In this document: piece after piece, positions 1 through 10,500 of the stretch
How the letters are laid out: each line of letters opens with the position of its first letter
Position numbering within the stretch: position 1 is the first letter of the stretch
Assembly: GCA_023436585.1 (NCBI GenBank)
Contig: JAEZIN010000018.1
Coordinates: forward strand, 129,520-193,519
Origin: Bacillota bacterium
Lineage (GTDB): Bacteria > Bacillota > Clostridia > Christensenellales > Aristaeellaceae
Length of the DNA: 64,000 nt
Direction: 5' to 3'
Notes under the pieces: model-generated
Databases searched by the model: none
Seen by the model: the letters and a program-made list of their open reading frames with translations, nothing else
Told to the model about the DNA's origin: nothing
Position numbers and translations under genes: made by a program

Positions 1-535
1 GATAGCAGGGAATTTCATACCCCTCCGGCACTTTCAGCGCAGCCTTGAGGAAGCCTGCTTCCTCATCAAAGGGGATGCGGGTGACACCCTGTATGCCCTC
101 GCTTGCGGCGGCCAGGAGCATATTCTCAATGCAGCACCAAATGGAGGCAAAGCCGTTCAGGGAAGATAGGCTGCCGGGCTTCAAGAGCGGCTCATACTGC
201 CGGAACAGCGGAATGATCAGGCAGCCCGTCTCCACCAGCATCCTGTGCTGCTTGGGGATGGCGTCTATATACATCTCCCGCTGGCTGTCTTCCACAAGGC
301 CCCAGTGGTCCACAATGTCCACCGCTTCCTTCTGTTCCCTGTCGCGCACCTTCTGGACGGCTTTCAGCCTATCCTGCTTATCAGGAAATACAATGAATTC
401 CCATTCCCGCATGTGGTTGTTGGTAGGCGCCTTAAGCCCGGTCTCGATGATCCGCCTGATCACGGCGTGCTCAATGGGCCTGTCCTCAAAATCGCGCACC
501 GTCCGGCGGGATGCTATGGCTTCGTAGATATCCAT
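1..535 (-). CDS. Nitroreductase family protein (3' end cut by window edge)
   Basis: The reading frame starts at an ATG preceded by GGGAGG and runs off the left edge of the window, leaving about 178 residues. The N-terminus MDIYEAIASRRTVRDF is the classic opening of FMN-dependent nitroreductases, where the SRRTVR segment contacts the flavin phosphate. It is followed by a KAPTNNHMREW segment that matches the family's second flavin-contact region. These proteins reduce nitro or quinone compounds with NAD(P)H in the cytoplasm, but the natural substrate cannot be told from sequence. An in-frame ATG seven codons upstream exists, but the Shine-Dalgarno spacing favours the chosen start. The gene is transcribed alone from a visible sigma-A promoter. 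Confidence 0.85.
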   Translation of the reverse strand, partial: MDIYEAIASRRTVRDFEDRPIEHAVIRRIIETGLKAPTNNHMREWEFIVFPDKQDRLKAVQKVRDREQKEAVDIVDHWGLVEDSQREMYIDAIPKQHRMLVETGCLIIPLFRQYEPLLKPGSLSSLNGFASIWCCIENMLLAAASEGIQGVTRIPFDEEAGFLKAALKVPEGYEIPCY

Positions 536-565
536 GCAGTAATCCTCCCTGTTCATACAGTAATA

Positions 566-594
566 ATAGTACATAGGTTCATAACGATTGTCAA
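566..594 (-). promoter_or_regulatory. Sigma-A promoter of the nitroreductase gene
   Basis: On the minus strand a perfect TTGACA is followed by exactly 17 bases and TACTAT, about 30 bases before the start codon of the nitroreductase gene. Confidence 0.75.
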
Positions 595-648
595 TCATAT
601 CCATTCGCAAAACGCTCATCCACGGCTGATTCCTACAAATGCAGGCAT

Positions 649-684
649 GAAAAAACAGGCGGCGCATAGGCAGCCTGTTTTTTC
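649..684 (-). terminator. Intrinsic terminator after the serine hydrolase gene
   Basis: A perfect 12-bp stem (GAAAAAACAGGC with its complement) encloses a 12-base loop, and the downstream arm ends in a run of T on either strand. It lies 12 bases past the stop codon of the serine hydrolase gene and may work in both directions. Confidence 0.8.
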
Positions 685-696
685 AAAACGCCTGTG

Positions 697-1884
697 CTAA
701 AAACCCAATTGCTTCTCCACAGCCTCCGTCAAACAAGGGATGAACAGCTCATGGGAAGGCGGTATACGCTGGATGCCAAACAACAGCGTCGTGCGGCGGA
801 CGGGGTCGATGCGCATGGATACGCCGGCCAGGCCGTTCCAGCCGAAGGAACCGATGCTTTCATGGATGGAGGACTGTGTGGGATCCATCATCACCCGCAT
901 CTGAAAGCCGTAACCGTACCCGTTCTCATCCGCCCAGGTACAGCCAAGCCGCTGTTCTTTCGTCAGCTGGTTTTGGGTCATGATGTCCACCGTCTCGGGC
1001 TTCAATATACGTACGCCATTAAGCTCGCCGTGGTTTAAGAGCATCCTGGCAAACCGGGTATAGTCGTCCACCGTTGAAAACAGCCCGCCGCCGCCGGACT
1101 CGAAGCCGTCTTCCTCAATCATGTCCAGCTCGCGCTTCTTGGGCCTGCGCACAAGCCCGGTTTTGCCTGGCGCATATGTGGGGGCGATCCTTGCGTGCTT
1201 TTCCTTGGGCACGCGGAAGCCTGTATCCGGCATATGCAAAGGATCGAGTATCCTCTCCTTCAGGTATACGCCCAACTCCTTGCCTGTGGCCGCAATGATC
1301 AGCGCACCCAGCACATCGGCGCTGAAGCCATACTTCCAGCGTTCGCCGGGATGGAAGCAAAGGGGGCACCCGGCCATCAATCGGACGACCTCCCTGGTGC
1401 TGACGCGTTTCCCCAGCGCTTCCTGGGCAGCGATATGGCGGAAGGCCTTGGCATAGTACCTTGTGACCTCCTTGAGCACAGGATCATCCGTTGCCCGGTC
1501 GGCCGGATAAGGTATGCCGGAGGTCATGGTCAACAGATCAAACACCGTGATCTCACGCTTTGCCGGTTCCAGTATGGCTTCGCCATCCCGGATCACGCAC
1601 ACATTGACATCCTTCCACTCGGGAAGGAAGCGTGAGATGGGCATATCCAGGGAAAAGACGCCTTCCTCCACAAGCGTCATCACAGCCACGGCGGTCATGG
1701 GCTTGGTGGTGGAATACATGCGCAATATTGCATCCCGCGCAAAGGGGCGCCGGGATTGCAGGTCGGCCAGGCCGGCGCAGCGGAAAATCTCCTCTTTTCC
1801 TTCCACCGTCACAAGTGCGGATACGCCTGCCGCCAGTTTCTTTTCCACAAAGGAATGAAGGACTTCCATGATGCGGTCCGCCAT
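697..1884 (-). CDS. Serine hydrolase, beta-lactamase/esterase (class C-like) family
   Basis: This 395-residue protein has the fold signature of class C beta-lactamase-like hydrolases. The SxxK nucleophile motif is STTK at residues 58-61, a tyrosine motif lies around residue 185 (WKYGFSADVLG), and the C-terminal GWNGLAG replaces the KTG/HxG element. No signal peptide is visible, so the protein is probably cytoplasmic. Members hydrolyse esters, amides or D-amino-acid peptides; true antibiotic resistance is unlikely without secretion. It is a single-gene transcription unit with its own promoter and terminator, divergent from the MalT-like regulator. The substrate is unknown. Confidence 0.85.
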   Translation of the reverse strand: MADRIMEVLHSFVEKKLAAGVSALVTVEGKEEIFRCAGLADLQSRRPFARDAILRMYSTTKPMTAVAVMTLVEEGVFSLDMPISRFLPEWKDVNVCVIRDGEAILEPAKREITVFDLLTMTSGIPYPADRATDDPVLKEVTRYYAKAFRHIAAQEALGKRVSTREVVRLMAGCPLCFHPGERWKYGFSADVLGALIIAATGKELGVYLKERILDPLHMPDTGFRVPKEKHARIAPTYAPGKTGLVRRPKKRELDMIEEDGFESGGGGLFSTVDDYTRFARMLLNHGELNGVRILKPETVDIMTQNQLTKEQRLGCTWADENGYGYGFQMRVMMDPTQSSIHESIGSFGWNGLAGVSMRIDPVRRTTLLFGIQRIPPSHELFIPCLTEAVEKQLGF

Positions 1885-1916
1885 ATTGATCGCCCCCCGT
1901 TATTGTCTTTGCCTGC

Positions 1917-1945
1917 ATCATACGTCAGATATTTCCTTCTGTCAA
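1917..1945 (-). promoter_or_regulatory. Sigma-A promoter of the serine hydrolase gene
   Basis: The minus strand carries TTGACA, 17 bases, then TATGAT, about 30 bases upstream of the start codon. Confidence 0.75.
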
Positions 1946-2068
1946 CCGATAACCAGGCACTTGAAGAAAAGCACACTTGTTACTATATTTGATGGAATTC
2001 ATATGGCGTATTTCCGCAGGATTCGCTATAATTGATTCCATCAACCGACAGCACGCAGGGGGGCCGTT

Positions 2069-4162
2069 ATGCCGCAGATGCTGCTTACGACAAAACTATA
2101 CATGCCAAGCATTGCGGCGCGTACCATACGCCGCGAATCGCTTATTTCAAGGTGGCTGGAAGGCTATCGGACAGGCCGCAGGGTGACGCTGATCTGCGCC
2201 CCTGCGGGATACGGCAAAACCACCCTCATGACGGAGCTTTTGATGGCTTCCTCCGCCGTGTCCGCGTGGCTTTCCCTGGACGAGGGCGACAACGATTCGC
2301 AGCGCTTTTTAACGTATCTTTGTTCCGCATTGAAGCAGGCCGGCGTTATCCTGCAGGGCGGCCTGGAATCGCTGATGCAGGATGCGGGCTTTCAGGCGCC
2401 GGAAGCGGTGATGACGCTGCTGCTTGGCAGCGCGGCCGATTTTGGGCAAAACCTTTTGCTGGTGCTGGATGATTACCATCTTATCCGGCAGCAAAAGGTA
2501 CACAATCTTGTCCAGTTTATGCTGTCGCACCAGCCCGTGAACCTTCATATTGCCCTGCTGACACGGGAGGATCCGCCCCTGAACCTTTCCCGCCTTCGCG
2601 TAAAGGAAGAATTGGCGGAGTTCCGGGTAAATGACCTGCTCTTTAACCGGGAGGAAACGGCCCTTCTGCTGAACGCATCGCTGGATGAGCCCCTTCCGCA
2701 GGAATCGTCCGGCAGGGTCGCCGACTGTACGGAGGGCTGGGCCGCAGGTATCAAGCTGTACGCGCTGGCTCTAAAAGGGCTGGACTATCCATCAGCGCAA
2801 GCCTATATCGAGAGGCTGTCCGGCACCCACGCTTATATCATCGATTACCTGGTGGAGGAAGTCTTAAATGCCCAGCCGGAGGAGCTTCGAACTTTTCTAA
2901 GAAAGACATCGATCCTGGAACGGTTCGACGGCGATTTGTGCAACGCTGTGACCTTGCAAAACGACGGGCGGGAAATGCTGAGGGAAGTGAGCCGCCGGAA
3001 TCTGTTTTTGATCCCCCTGGATGACAGGCGGGAGTGGTTCAGGTATCATGCGCTGTTTGCGGATTCCATCAAGTCCTCTTTAACCCGTGCCGAAGAAAAA
3101 GAGCTGTACCTGGCCGCGGCCCGCCACATGAAAATGAGAGGCCTGAACAATGAGGCGGTTACATACGCCTTTTTGTCCGGCGACATGGGAAAAGCTGTCA
3201 CGCTGGTGGAGGATTCCACGGAAGATGCTTTCCGCACCGCGCAGTTGGATACGCTGCTTCACTGGCTGGAGAAGCTGCCGGATGACCTGGTACGCACCAA
3301 CGAAGTTCTGTGCATGCGCCGGCCTATCGCCTGCTTCATTACCGGCAGGCTGCAGGAAGCCGTGGGATATTTTCAGGCGCTTGGCCCCGATTTTGAAAGG
3401 GAAGCCTCACCCCACAACCGGGGGCTGTACTATTCCATGAAGGCCATGATGGCCGGCGCTGCCGGGCAGGATGCGGAGCCACTGGCCAGGGAGGCCTTGA
3501 AGCATCTGGAGCCCTGGGACCCCATTGCCCGCACATCCACCTACAATACCCTGGGCCGGGCACAGTTCCGCAAGGGGAACATACGGGAGGCGGCGGAAAC
3601 CTTCCAAAGCGCGCTGTCCGCCGGAATGCGGCTTGGCCATCAGTTTGTCACCACGCTGGTGTCGATGAGTTATGCTTCCTGCCTTCATGCCATGGGCAGG
3701 CACCGGGAAGCCGTCGAGCAGTGCGATACTTTTATCGCCGGCATGAAAAAGCAGCATGGGCAGCTTCCCCCGTACGTTGGCATCCTGTATGTAGCCATGG
3801 CCGGATACTTACAGGCACTTGGCGAAAGGGAAAGGGCTGACAGGCTGAAAAGCGAGGGCGAAGCCCTGTGCCGCAGCATTTCCTACGACATCGGCGCGTC
3901 ATTGAAGATTTTTATAAACCCGCCGCCCAAGCAGGAGAAGGAGCCCGCTCCCATGCTGGGCCTTGGGGAAAAGCTAAGCGAGCGGGAGATGGAAATACTG
4001 CGCCTGTTGGTCAAGGGCCTGAGCAACGGCGAAATCGCCAAGGCACTGTTCATATCCACCAACACCACCCAATGGCATATTTCTCATTTATACAGCAAGC
4101 TGGGTGTTAAAAGCCGTACCCAGGCAACAGCAAAGGCACACGAGCTTGGATTGCTGAAATAG
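2069..4162 (+). CDS. MalT-like LuxR-family ATP-dependent transcriptional regulator
   Basis: The 697-residue protein has the three-part layout of large LuxR regulators of the STAND NTPase class. It opens with an NTPase domain with Walker A APAGYGKTT at residues 44-52 and a Walker B-like LLLVLDDYH near 130. A middle helical repeat region follows, presumably for ligand or partner sensing, and then a C-terminal LuxR helix-turn-helix over about the last 65 residues (SEREMEILRLL, GLSNGEIAKAL). The usual basic residue in the recognition helix (NTVKxH type) is replaced by NTTQWH. The start is set by a G-rich Shine-Dalgarno sequence just upstream. It is monocistronic and divergent from the serine hydrolase, which is a candidate target. 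The inducer is unknown. Confidence 0.88.
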   Translation: MPQMLLTTKLYMPSIAARTIRRESLISRWLEGYRTGRRVTLICAPAGYGKTTLMTELLMASSAVSAWLSLDEGDNDSQRFLTYLCSALKQAGVILQGGLESLMQDAGFQAPEAVMTLLLGSAADFGQNLLLVLDDYHLIRQQKVHNLVQFMLSHQPVNLHIALLTREDPPLNLSRLRVKEELAEFRVNDLLFNREETALLLNASLDEPLPQESSGRVADCTEGWAAGIKLYALALKGLDYPSAQAYIERLSGTHAYIIDYLVEEVLNAQPEELRTFLRKTSILERFDGDLCNAVTLQNDGREMLREVSRRNLFLIPLDDRREWFRYHALFADSIKSSLTRAEEKELYLAAARHMKMRGLNNEAVTYAFLSGDMGKAVTLVEDSTEDAFRTAQLDTLLHWLEKLPDDLVRTNEVLCMRRPIACFITGRLQEAVGYFQALGPDFEREASPHNRGLYYSMKAMMAGAAGQDAEPLAREALKHLEPWDPIARTSTYNTLGRAQFRKGNIREAAETFQSALSAGMRLGHQFVTTLVSMSYASCLHAMGRHREAVEQCDTFIAGMKKQHGQLPPYVGILYVAMAGYLQALGERERADRLKSEGEALCRSISYDIGASLKIFINPPPKQEKEPAPMLGLGEKLSEREMEILRLLVKGLSNGEIAKALFISTNTTQWHISHLYSKLGVKSRTQATAKAHELGLLK

Positions 4163-4175
4163 TCTGATACAATTC

Positions 4176-4212
4176 ATGGCCCCACAAAACTGTGGGGTCA
4201 TTTCTCTTTACA
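4176..4212 (+). terminator. Intrinsic terminator after the MalT-like regulator
   Basis: An 11-bp stem with one G-U pair (core CCCCACA/TGTGGGG) and an AAAC loop is followed by a T-rich tail. It starts shortly after the stop codon of the regulator. Confidence 0.75.
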
Positions 4213-4302
4213 TGTTGCGATAAAACCACAGGTTTCAGTGGCGCATCTTTGAAACAATGCTGTTATGATAACAGCGTAGAAACCATCCCGGAGGGAAACG
4301 CC

Positions 4303-4524
4303 ATGATCCATTATGAAATCACCGTGGAAGGCCATCTTAACCCAAACCGCTTGAAAGACTTTGAAGGCTTCACCGCCACCCTTCTTGCGGACGGGAAGAC
4401 AAGGCTTACGGGCTGCCTCCCCGACCAAGCAGCACTGTTCAGTATCCTGAACCGCATCCGCGACATGAACCTGCCCCTGATATCCGTACAAAAACAACTG
4501 GAACCAAAGGAGGCCTCCCGATGA
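4303..4524 (+). CDS. Small conserved-looking protein of unknown function (73 aa)
   Basis: A 73-residue reading frame starts at an ATG with GGAGG seven bases upstream. It ends in a 4-base ATGA overlap with the following CPBP protease gene, which implies translational coupling. The predicted protein is soluble, with the pattern of a small alpha/beta domain (YEITVEGHL, then RLTGCLPDQAALFSILNRIRDMNL). I recognise this style of short protein next to LuxR/CPBP genes in Clostridia, but I cannot assign a function. A longer frame opens upstream at 4192, but it runs through the terminator hairpin and has no ribosome binding site. Confidence 0.75.
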   Translation: MIHYEITVEGHLNPNRLKDFEGFTATLLADGKTRLTGCLPDQAALFSILNRIRDMNLPLISVQKQLEPKEASR

Positions 4525-5363
4525 AAACCGCCATCCGCCGCCACCCCACCGCAGCCTACATTTTGCTCGCTTTCTCATGGACCTGGCTGATCGCCTTCGC
4601 CATGCTGCTCACCGGCCTGGCCGACGATGTTGCGAATCCTTCCCCGCTTTTTATCCTCGGCGGCATATTGAGCAATGTTTCCCCCAGCCTGGCCGCGCTG
4701 CTTGTTACAAGAATCAGCGGCGGCAAGGAGGCCATGAGAAAGCTCTTGGGCGGCTTCAAGGTAAAGGGCCAAAAAGGCTGGACAGGGTTGACCCTGATAA
4801 TCGTTCCTGTGGTCACAGCGCTTACCACACTGATTTCTCACTTTGTTTTCCGCGAATACAGGTTCGTGCTCGTTGCCCCCATGATCGCCATGGGCCTTGT
4901 GTGGCCTTTGTTCTCCGGCCTTGGTGAGGAATTTGGCTGGAGGGGATATTTGCTGCCCCGGCTGATCAGGCGCTTTGGATTATTGAAAGCCTCACTGCTT
5001 CTGGGTATCCTTTGGGAAGTATGGCATCTGCCCATGCACTACATGGCCTATAAGGCATACGGGGTGTATATGATCCCAGCCTTCCTGACCATCGGCTTTG
5101 CGAACCTGACGCTGAACGCGGTCATCATGGCCATCCTCTACGCCGTCAACAAGGGCAGCATCAGGCTGATGGTTTTCTACCACTACACCATCACCGCCAG
5201 CTCCATTATTGCAGGTGCCCTGTTTGCCACAGAAGCTTCTCCCAAATTCACTGTGCTGGAAAGCATTGTCTCCTGCTCCCTGTTCTTACTGGCGGCCATT
5301 ATCCTATATCGTAAAAACAAGCATCTCTTTCCCATTCATATTAAGGAGGAAGTATCATGCTGA
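4521..5363 (+). CDS. CPBP family intramembrane metalloprotease
   Basis: This is a 280-residue polytopic membrane protein with about eight hydrophobic segments. The CPBP (CAAX protease and bacteriocin-processing, Abi) motifs are present: EEFGWRG at 136-142 and the second motif GILWEVWHLP with a histidine at 169. A third polar motif, FANLTLNAVI, sits in a later membrane segment. Family members are membrane-embedded glutamate/metal proteases involved in peptide processing or bacteriocin self-immunity. It lies in a three-gene operon with overlapping ends (4 bases upstream, 7 bases downstream). The substrate is not indicated by context. Confidence 0.88.
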   Translation: MKTAIRRHPTAAYILLAFSWTWLIAFAMLLTGLADDVANPSPLFILGGILSNVSPSLAALLVTRISGGKEAMRKLLGGFKVKGQKGWTGLTLIIVPVVTALTTLISHFVFREYRFVLVAPMIAMGLVWPLFSGLGEEFGWRGYLLPRLIRRFGLLKASLLLGILWEVWHLPMHYMAYKAYGVYMIPAFLTIGFANLTLNAVIMAILYAVNKGSIRLMVFYHYTITASSIIAGALFATEASPKFTVLESIVSCSLFLLAAIILYRKNKHLFPIHIKEEVSC

Positions 5364-5752
5364 AGCTCTATTTCGGAAGCGTCTTTTCCACTATCTCCAC
5401 CCTGCTGGCCGCTGCCTTTGCCGTGTTCTTTACCTTGGTAACCGCCCGGAGAACCAGCATAACCCACTGGGGGCTTCTGACGCTGGCCATGTTCATCCTG
5501 GGTTTGGTAATGTCCATGATGAGCGGAATGAAAGACGGTATGGGTTCCCCGGCCTCCATCATACCAGCCAAGCATTGGATGATGACTGCTTTGTGCGTGC
5601 TGGGCGGCTTGGCTTTCCTGGCCGGCCTGCTGGCCCTGATCATCCGGAACCAAAACTGGTGGCAGGTCAGTTTCTACCTCCTGTCCGCCATCATCATCCT
5701 GAAAGTTCTGTTCACGGAAGCATACCGGATCATACATTACCTGAACAAGTAA
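5357..5752 (+). CDS. Four-helix integral membrane protein of unknown function
   Basis: The 131-residue protein has four strongly hydrophobic stretches (about residues 8-27, 37-53, 75-95 and 102-122), short loops and no soluble domain. Its start codon lies inside the end of the CPBP gene, with AAGGAGG at good spacing, so the two are translated together. Co-transcription suggests a partner or accessory role to the protease, but this is inference from position only. I do not recognise a family. Confidence 0.75.
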   Translation: MLKLYFGSVFSTISTLLAAAFAVFFTLVTARRTSITHWGLLTLAMFILGLVMSMMSGMKDGMGSPASIIPAKHWMMTALCVLGGLAFLAGLLALIIRNQNWWQVSFYLLSAIIILKVLFTEAYRIIHYLNK

Positions 5753-5757
5753 GCAGT

Positions 5758-5790
5758 ACAGGAGTGCCGGATGTGGCGCTCCTGTTTGTG
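5758..5790 (+). terminator. Probable intrinsic terminator after the CPBP operon
   Basis: An 11-bp stem with one G-U pair (ACAGGAGTGCC and GGCGCTCCTGT) and a 6-base loop follows the last stop codon. The T tract is interrupted (TTTGTGTT), so termination may be partial. Confidence 0.6.
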
Positions 5791-5825
5791 TTATCCCTTT
5801 TTCTAAACAAAGACGGTTTGTTTTC

Positions 5826-5854
5826 TTGACAAGCGGTCTCCTATGCACTACGAT
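5826..5854 (+). promoter_or_regulatory. Sigma-A promoter of the fucI-like operon
   Basis: A perfect TTGACA, 17 bases and TACGAT precede the fucI-like gene by about 70 bases. No obvious operator palindrome was found in the short leader. Confidence 0.7.
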
Positions 5855-5926
5855 ACTGGCAGGAAAAGTGATCCGTACAAAGTATGCGCAGGATAGTTAA
5901 TAATGGAAAAGGGAAGGTAACTATGT

Positions 5927-7741
5927 ATGGGAAAAACTTCTTTTGCGATGAACGCGCCGCATTACAGCCTGCGGGGCAGGCTGCCTAAGATTGGCATTCG
6001 GGCCGTTATAGACGGACGCCGTGGCGGCGTACGGGAAAGCCTTGAGAATCAAACGATGGAGCTGGCCAAAGGCGTGGCCAATCTGCTTACATCCACCCTG
6101 CGCCATCCCTGCGGCCTGCCTGTGGAATGCGTTCTTTCCGATACCACCATCGGCGGCGTGGCCGAAGCCGCGGACTGCGCCGATAAGTTTACCCGCGAGG
6201 GCGTTGGCCTCACCATCAGTGTCACCCCCTGCTGGTGCTACGGCGCGGAAACCATCGATATGGACCCCATGCTGCCCAAGGCCATCTATGGCTTCAACGG
6301 CACGGAGCGGCCCGGCGCGGTTTACCTTGCCTCCGCATTGGCCGGCCACAACCAAAAGGGCCTTCCCGCCTTCGGCATCTATGGCCGCGATGTGCTGGAA
6401 GCCGGGGACACCACCATCCCCGAAGATGTAAAGGAAAAGCTTCTCCGCTTTGCCAGAGCGGGTCTGGCCGTTGCCGCCATGCGGGGCAAGAGTTATCTTG
6501 GCATGGGCGGCATGTCCATGGGCATCGCCGGCTCCATCGTCAGCGCGGAGTTTTTGGAAAAGTACCTGGGCATGCGCATGGAATATGTGGACATGACGGA
6601 ATTCGTGCGCCGCTGGGAAGAGAAGATATACGATCCCGAAGAATTCGAACTGGCAAAAAATTGGGTGGCGGAGTATGTCCGCATCGGCTATGACAAAAAT
6701 CCGGAACTAAAACGGCACAGCGAGGAAAAAAAGCGGCAGGTTTTGGAACAATGCATCCTGATGACGATGATTGCAAGAGACCTCATGCAGGGCAACGAAA
6801 AGCTGGCGGCATTGGGGTTTGCTGAGGAGGCCATGGGCCACAACGCCATCGCCAGCGGCTTCCAGGGCCAGCGGCAGTGGACCGACCACTTCCCCAACGG
6901 CGACTTCATGGAGGCACTTTTGAATACCTCCTTTGACTGGAACGGCATCCGCGAGCCCATGATCGTAGCTACTGAGAACGACCATCTGAACGGCCTGTCG
7001 ATGCTCTTTGGGAAGCTCTTAACCGGCACCGCCCAGGGCTTTGCCGATGTGCGCACCTTCTGGAGCCCGGAGGCAATCCAAAGAGTCACCGGCTGGAAGC
7101 CGGACGGGCTGGCCGAAAAGGGCTTTATCCATCTGATCAACTCCGGCTCCGTCACCCTGGAAGCCAGCGGCACCTGTCAAAAGGACGGGAAGCCCGCTAT
7201 CAAACCCTGGTGGGAGATCACCGGCCGGGAAGCGGAAAGCTGTATGGCAAACACGGAGTTCTGCTATGCCGACCTCGGCTACTTCCGCGGCGGCGGGTAT
7301 TCTTCCCAGCTTTTATCCGAAGGCGAGATGCCCATCACCCTGTGCCGTCTGAACCTGGTGGATGGCCTTGGCCCCGTGATGCAGCTGGCGGAGGGCTGGA
7401 CCGTCAAAACGCCGGACCACGTATTCGAAGCCATCAACCGCCGCACCGACCCCACCTGGCCCACCACCTTCTTTGTGCCCAGGCTCACGGGCGAAGGCGC
7501 GTTTGTCAGCGTATACGAGGTGATGCGCCGCTGGGGCGCCAATCATGGCGCATTCAGCTACGGGCACATCGGGGCCGATCTGATCACGCTGTGCAGCATG
7601 CTGCGCATTCCCGTCTGTATGCATAACGTGGCACCAGACAGCATCTACCGGCCCAGCATGTGGGACGCATTTGGCACCCGCGACCTGGAAAGCGCCGACT
7701 ACCGCGCCTGCGAAAAGCTAGGCCCGCTCTACGGAAAGTAA
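5927..7741 (+). CDS. fucI: L-fucose isomerase (FucI family)
   Basis: The 604-residue protein matches FucI along its length. FucI interconverts L-fucose and L-fuculose, and D-arabinose and D-ribulose, using Mn2+. The catalytic region is clear: ATENDHLNG with Glu350, FADVRTFW with Asp374 (24 residues apart, as in the E. coli enzyme's E337/D361), and NHGAFSYGHIG with His near 540. The conserved tail MHNVAPDSIYRPS and the end YRACEKLGPLYGK are also present. The start is the second of two overlapping ATGs; GGAAGG upstream suits it. It heads an operon with a GpsA-like dehydrogenase and a second isomerase-like protein. No fuculokinase or aldolase is next to it, so substrate assignment is by family only. 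Confidence 0.93.
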   Translation: MGKTSFAMNAPHYSLRGRLPKIGIRAVIDGRRGGVRESLENQTMELAKGVANLLTSTLRHPCGLPVECVLSDTTIGGVAEAADCADKFTREGVGLTISVTPCWCYGAETIDMDPMLPKAIYGFNGTERPGAVYLASALAGHNQKGLPAFGIYGRDVLEAGDTTIPEDVKEKLLRFARAGLAVAAMRGKSYLGMGGMSMGIAGSIVSAEFLEKYLGMRMEYVDMTEFVRRWEEKIYDPEEFELAKNWVAEYVRIGYDKNPELKRHSEEKKRQVLEQCILMTMIARDLMQGNEKLAALGFAEEAMGHNAIASGFQGQRQWTDHFPNGDFMEALLNTSFDWNGIREPMIVATENDHLNGLSMLFGKLLTGTAQGFADVRTFWSPEAIQRVTGWKPDGLAEKGFIHLINSGSVTLEASGTCQKDGKPAIKPWWEITGREAESCMANTEFCYADLGYFRGGGYSSQLLSEGEMPITLCRLNLVDGLGPVMQLAEGWTVKTPDHVFEAINRRTDPTWPTTFFVPRLTGEGAFVSVYEVMRRWGANHGAFSYGHIGADLITLCSMLRIPVCMHNVAPDSIYRPSMWDAFGTRDLESADYRACEKLGPLYGK

Positions 7742-7793
7742 GCATGGGCAAATACCCTTGGGCACAGCAGCGCGTAAGTGGAGGAGCAAGCCA

Positions 7794-8834
7794 GTGAGCA
7801 AAGTCATCGTCATTGCCGGCGCGGGCATGATGGGTTCCGCCCTAAGTGTCCCAGCCCGGGACAACGGGCATGAGGTGCGCATCGTCGGTACGCACCTGGA
7901 CAGGGAAATCATTGACCACGCAAGGCTGCATAGCTATCACCTGACAATGAAGCGCAGGCTGCCGGAGGGCATTTCCTATTATCAGATGGAGGATCTCCAA
8001 GACGCGCTTCAAAATGCCGATCTTCTGATTGGCGGAGTCTCCAGCTTCGGGGTGGATTGGTTTGCAGACCATGTCCTGCCCCTGGTTCCCGATTCCCTCC
8101 CCGTGCTGTCCGTCACCAAGGGGCTGCAAAATTACCCTGACGGAAGGCTTGTCCCTTTCCCCCATCTTCTGAAGGAACGAACAGGCGGCAGGCTGTCCCT
8201 GAACGCCATCGGCGGCCCCTGCACCAGCTATGAGCTGGCGGACCGGAGGCATTCCCACGTGGCATTCTGCGGAGAGAACATGGCCATCCTCCGGCAATTG
8301 AAGGCCCTGCTGGAGACGGAGTATTACCACATCAGCCTTTCCACCGACGTATTGGGCGTGGAATGCGCCGTGGCCATGAAAAACGCCTACGCCCTGGGCG
8401 TATCCCTGGCCATCGGAATGGTGGAGGCAAAGGACGGTATCGGCTGCACGGAAGCCTACAATCCCCAGGCGGCTCTGTTTAGCCAAAGCGTGAAGGAAAT
8501 GGGGAAAATGATTGCCCTGGTGGGCGGCGGTCCGGAGAACATCGTGTATGCCGCCGGAGACCTGTACGTCACCATTTTTGGCGGGCGCACCAGGGCCTTG
8601 GGCATCCGCCTGGGCAGGGGCATGCGCCTTGGCGACGCGCTGAAGGAGCTGAATGGCGTCACGCTGGAATCGGTGGTCATCGCCAGGCGCACCATCGCGG
8701 CCATGTCTGTATGGGTCGAAAAGGGCATCGCCCGGCGGGAGGATTTCCCGCTGCTGCACCATATCGCCGGGCTGTTAAACGATGAGGACCCGCGGCCCCT
8801 TGACTGGAAAGCCTTTGAAACGGAACACGGCTAA
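7794..8834 (+). CDS. NAD(P)-dependent glycerol-3-phosphate dehydrogenase-like protein (GpsA family)
   Basis: The protein has an N-terminal Rossmann fold (VIVIAGAGMMGSAL, a GxGxxG-type loop) and a C-terminal helical domain of the 6-phosphogluconate/GpsA type. It carries the conserved lysine segment AVAMKNAYALG around residues 195-205, which in GpsA holds the catalytic lysine. It is about 346 residues long. The GTG start is chosen because GGAGGAG lies seven bases before it; a longer frame from an upstream ATG at 7758 lacks this. Its position between two isomerase-like genes suggests it oxidises or reduces a sugar-derived hydroxy or phosphate intermediate rather than serving lipid synthesis, but this is inference. 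A housekeeping gpsA elsewhere would support that. Confidence 0.75.
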   Translation: MSKVIVIAGAGMMGSALSVPARDNGHEVRIVGTHLDREIIDHARLHSYHLTMKRRLPEGISYYQMEDLQDALQNADLLIGGVSSFGVDWFADHVLPLVPDSLPVLSVTKGLQNYPDGRLVPFPHLLKERTGGRLSLNAIGGPCTSYELADRRHSHVAFCGENMAILRQLKALLETEYYHISLSTDVLGVECAVAMKNAYALGVSLAIGMVEAKDGIGCTEAYNPQAALFSQSVKEMGKMIALVGGGPENIVYAAGDLYVTIFGGRTRALGIRLGRGMRLGDALKELNGVTLESVVIARRTIAAMSVWVEKGIARREDFPLLHHIAGLLNDEDPRPLDWKAFETEHG

Positions 8835-8871
8835 GCCGCGTAAACGATAAACAAAAGCGGGAGGGATTACT

Positions 8872-10350
<1,479 letters not shown>

Positions 10351-10366
10351 GGGAACGATATGATTT

Positions 10367-10404
10367 GCGGGAAGGGAGCTTTTTGAAAAAATCTCCCTTC
10401 CCGC
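10367..10404. repeat. 12-bp inverted repeat after the fucI-like operon
   Basis: The arms GCGGGAAGGGAG and CTCCCTTCCCGC are perfect complements around a 14-base loop. The second arm is not followed by a T tract, so it could be a stabilising 3' hairpin or a weak terminator. Confidence 0.6.
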
Positions 10405-10461
10405 ACCCATCCCTGAAAAACTTAATCTCATATTTGGATAAACAACAATTTTCATTTTACA

Positions 10462-10500
10462 AAACGGCGGCAGGCAAAAGCCTACCGCCGTTTCGCTTTG
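10462..10500 (+). terminator. Terminator-like hairpin
   Basis: The arms AAACGGCGGCAGGC and GCCTACCGCCGTTT pair with one mismatch around an AAAA loop, followed by TTTCGCTTTG. It probably ends transcription of the fucI-like operon. Confidence 0.65.

Noticed and set aside
697..1884. Antibiotic-resistance beta-lactamase
   Set aside because: The SxxK fold is present but there is no signal peptide and the KTG-type motif is replaced, so a resistance role is not supported.
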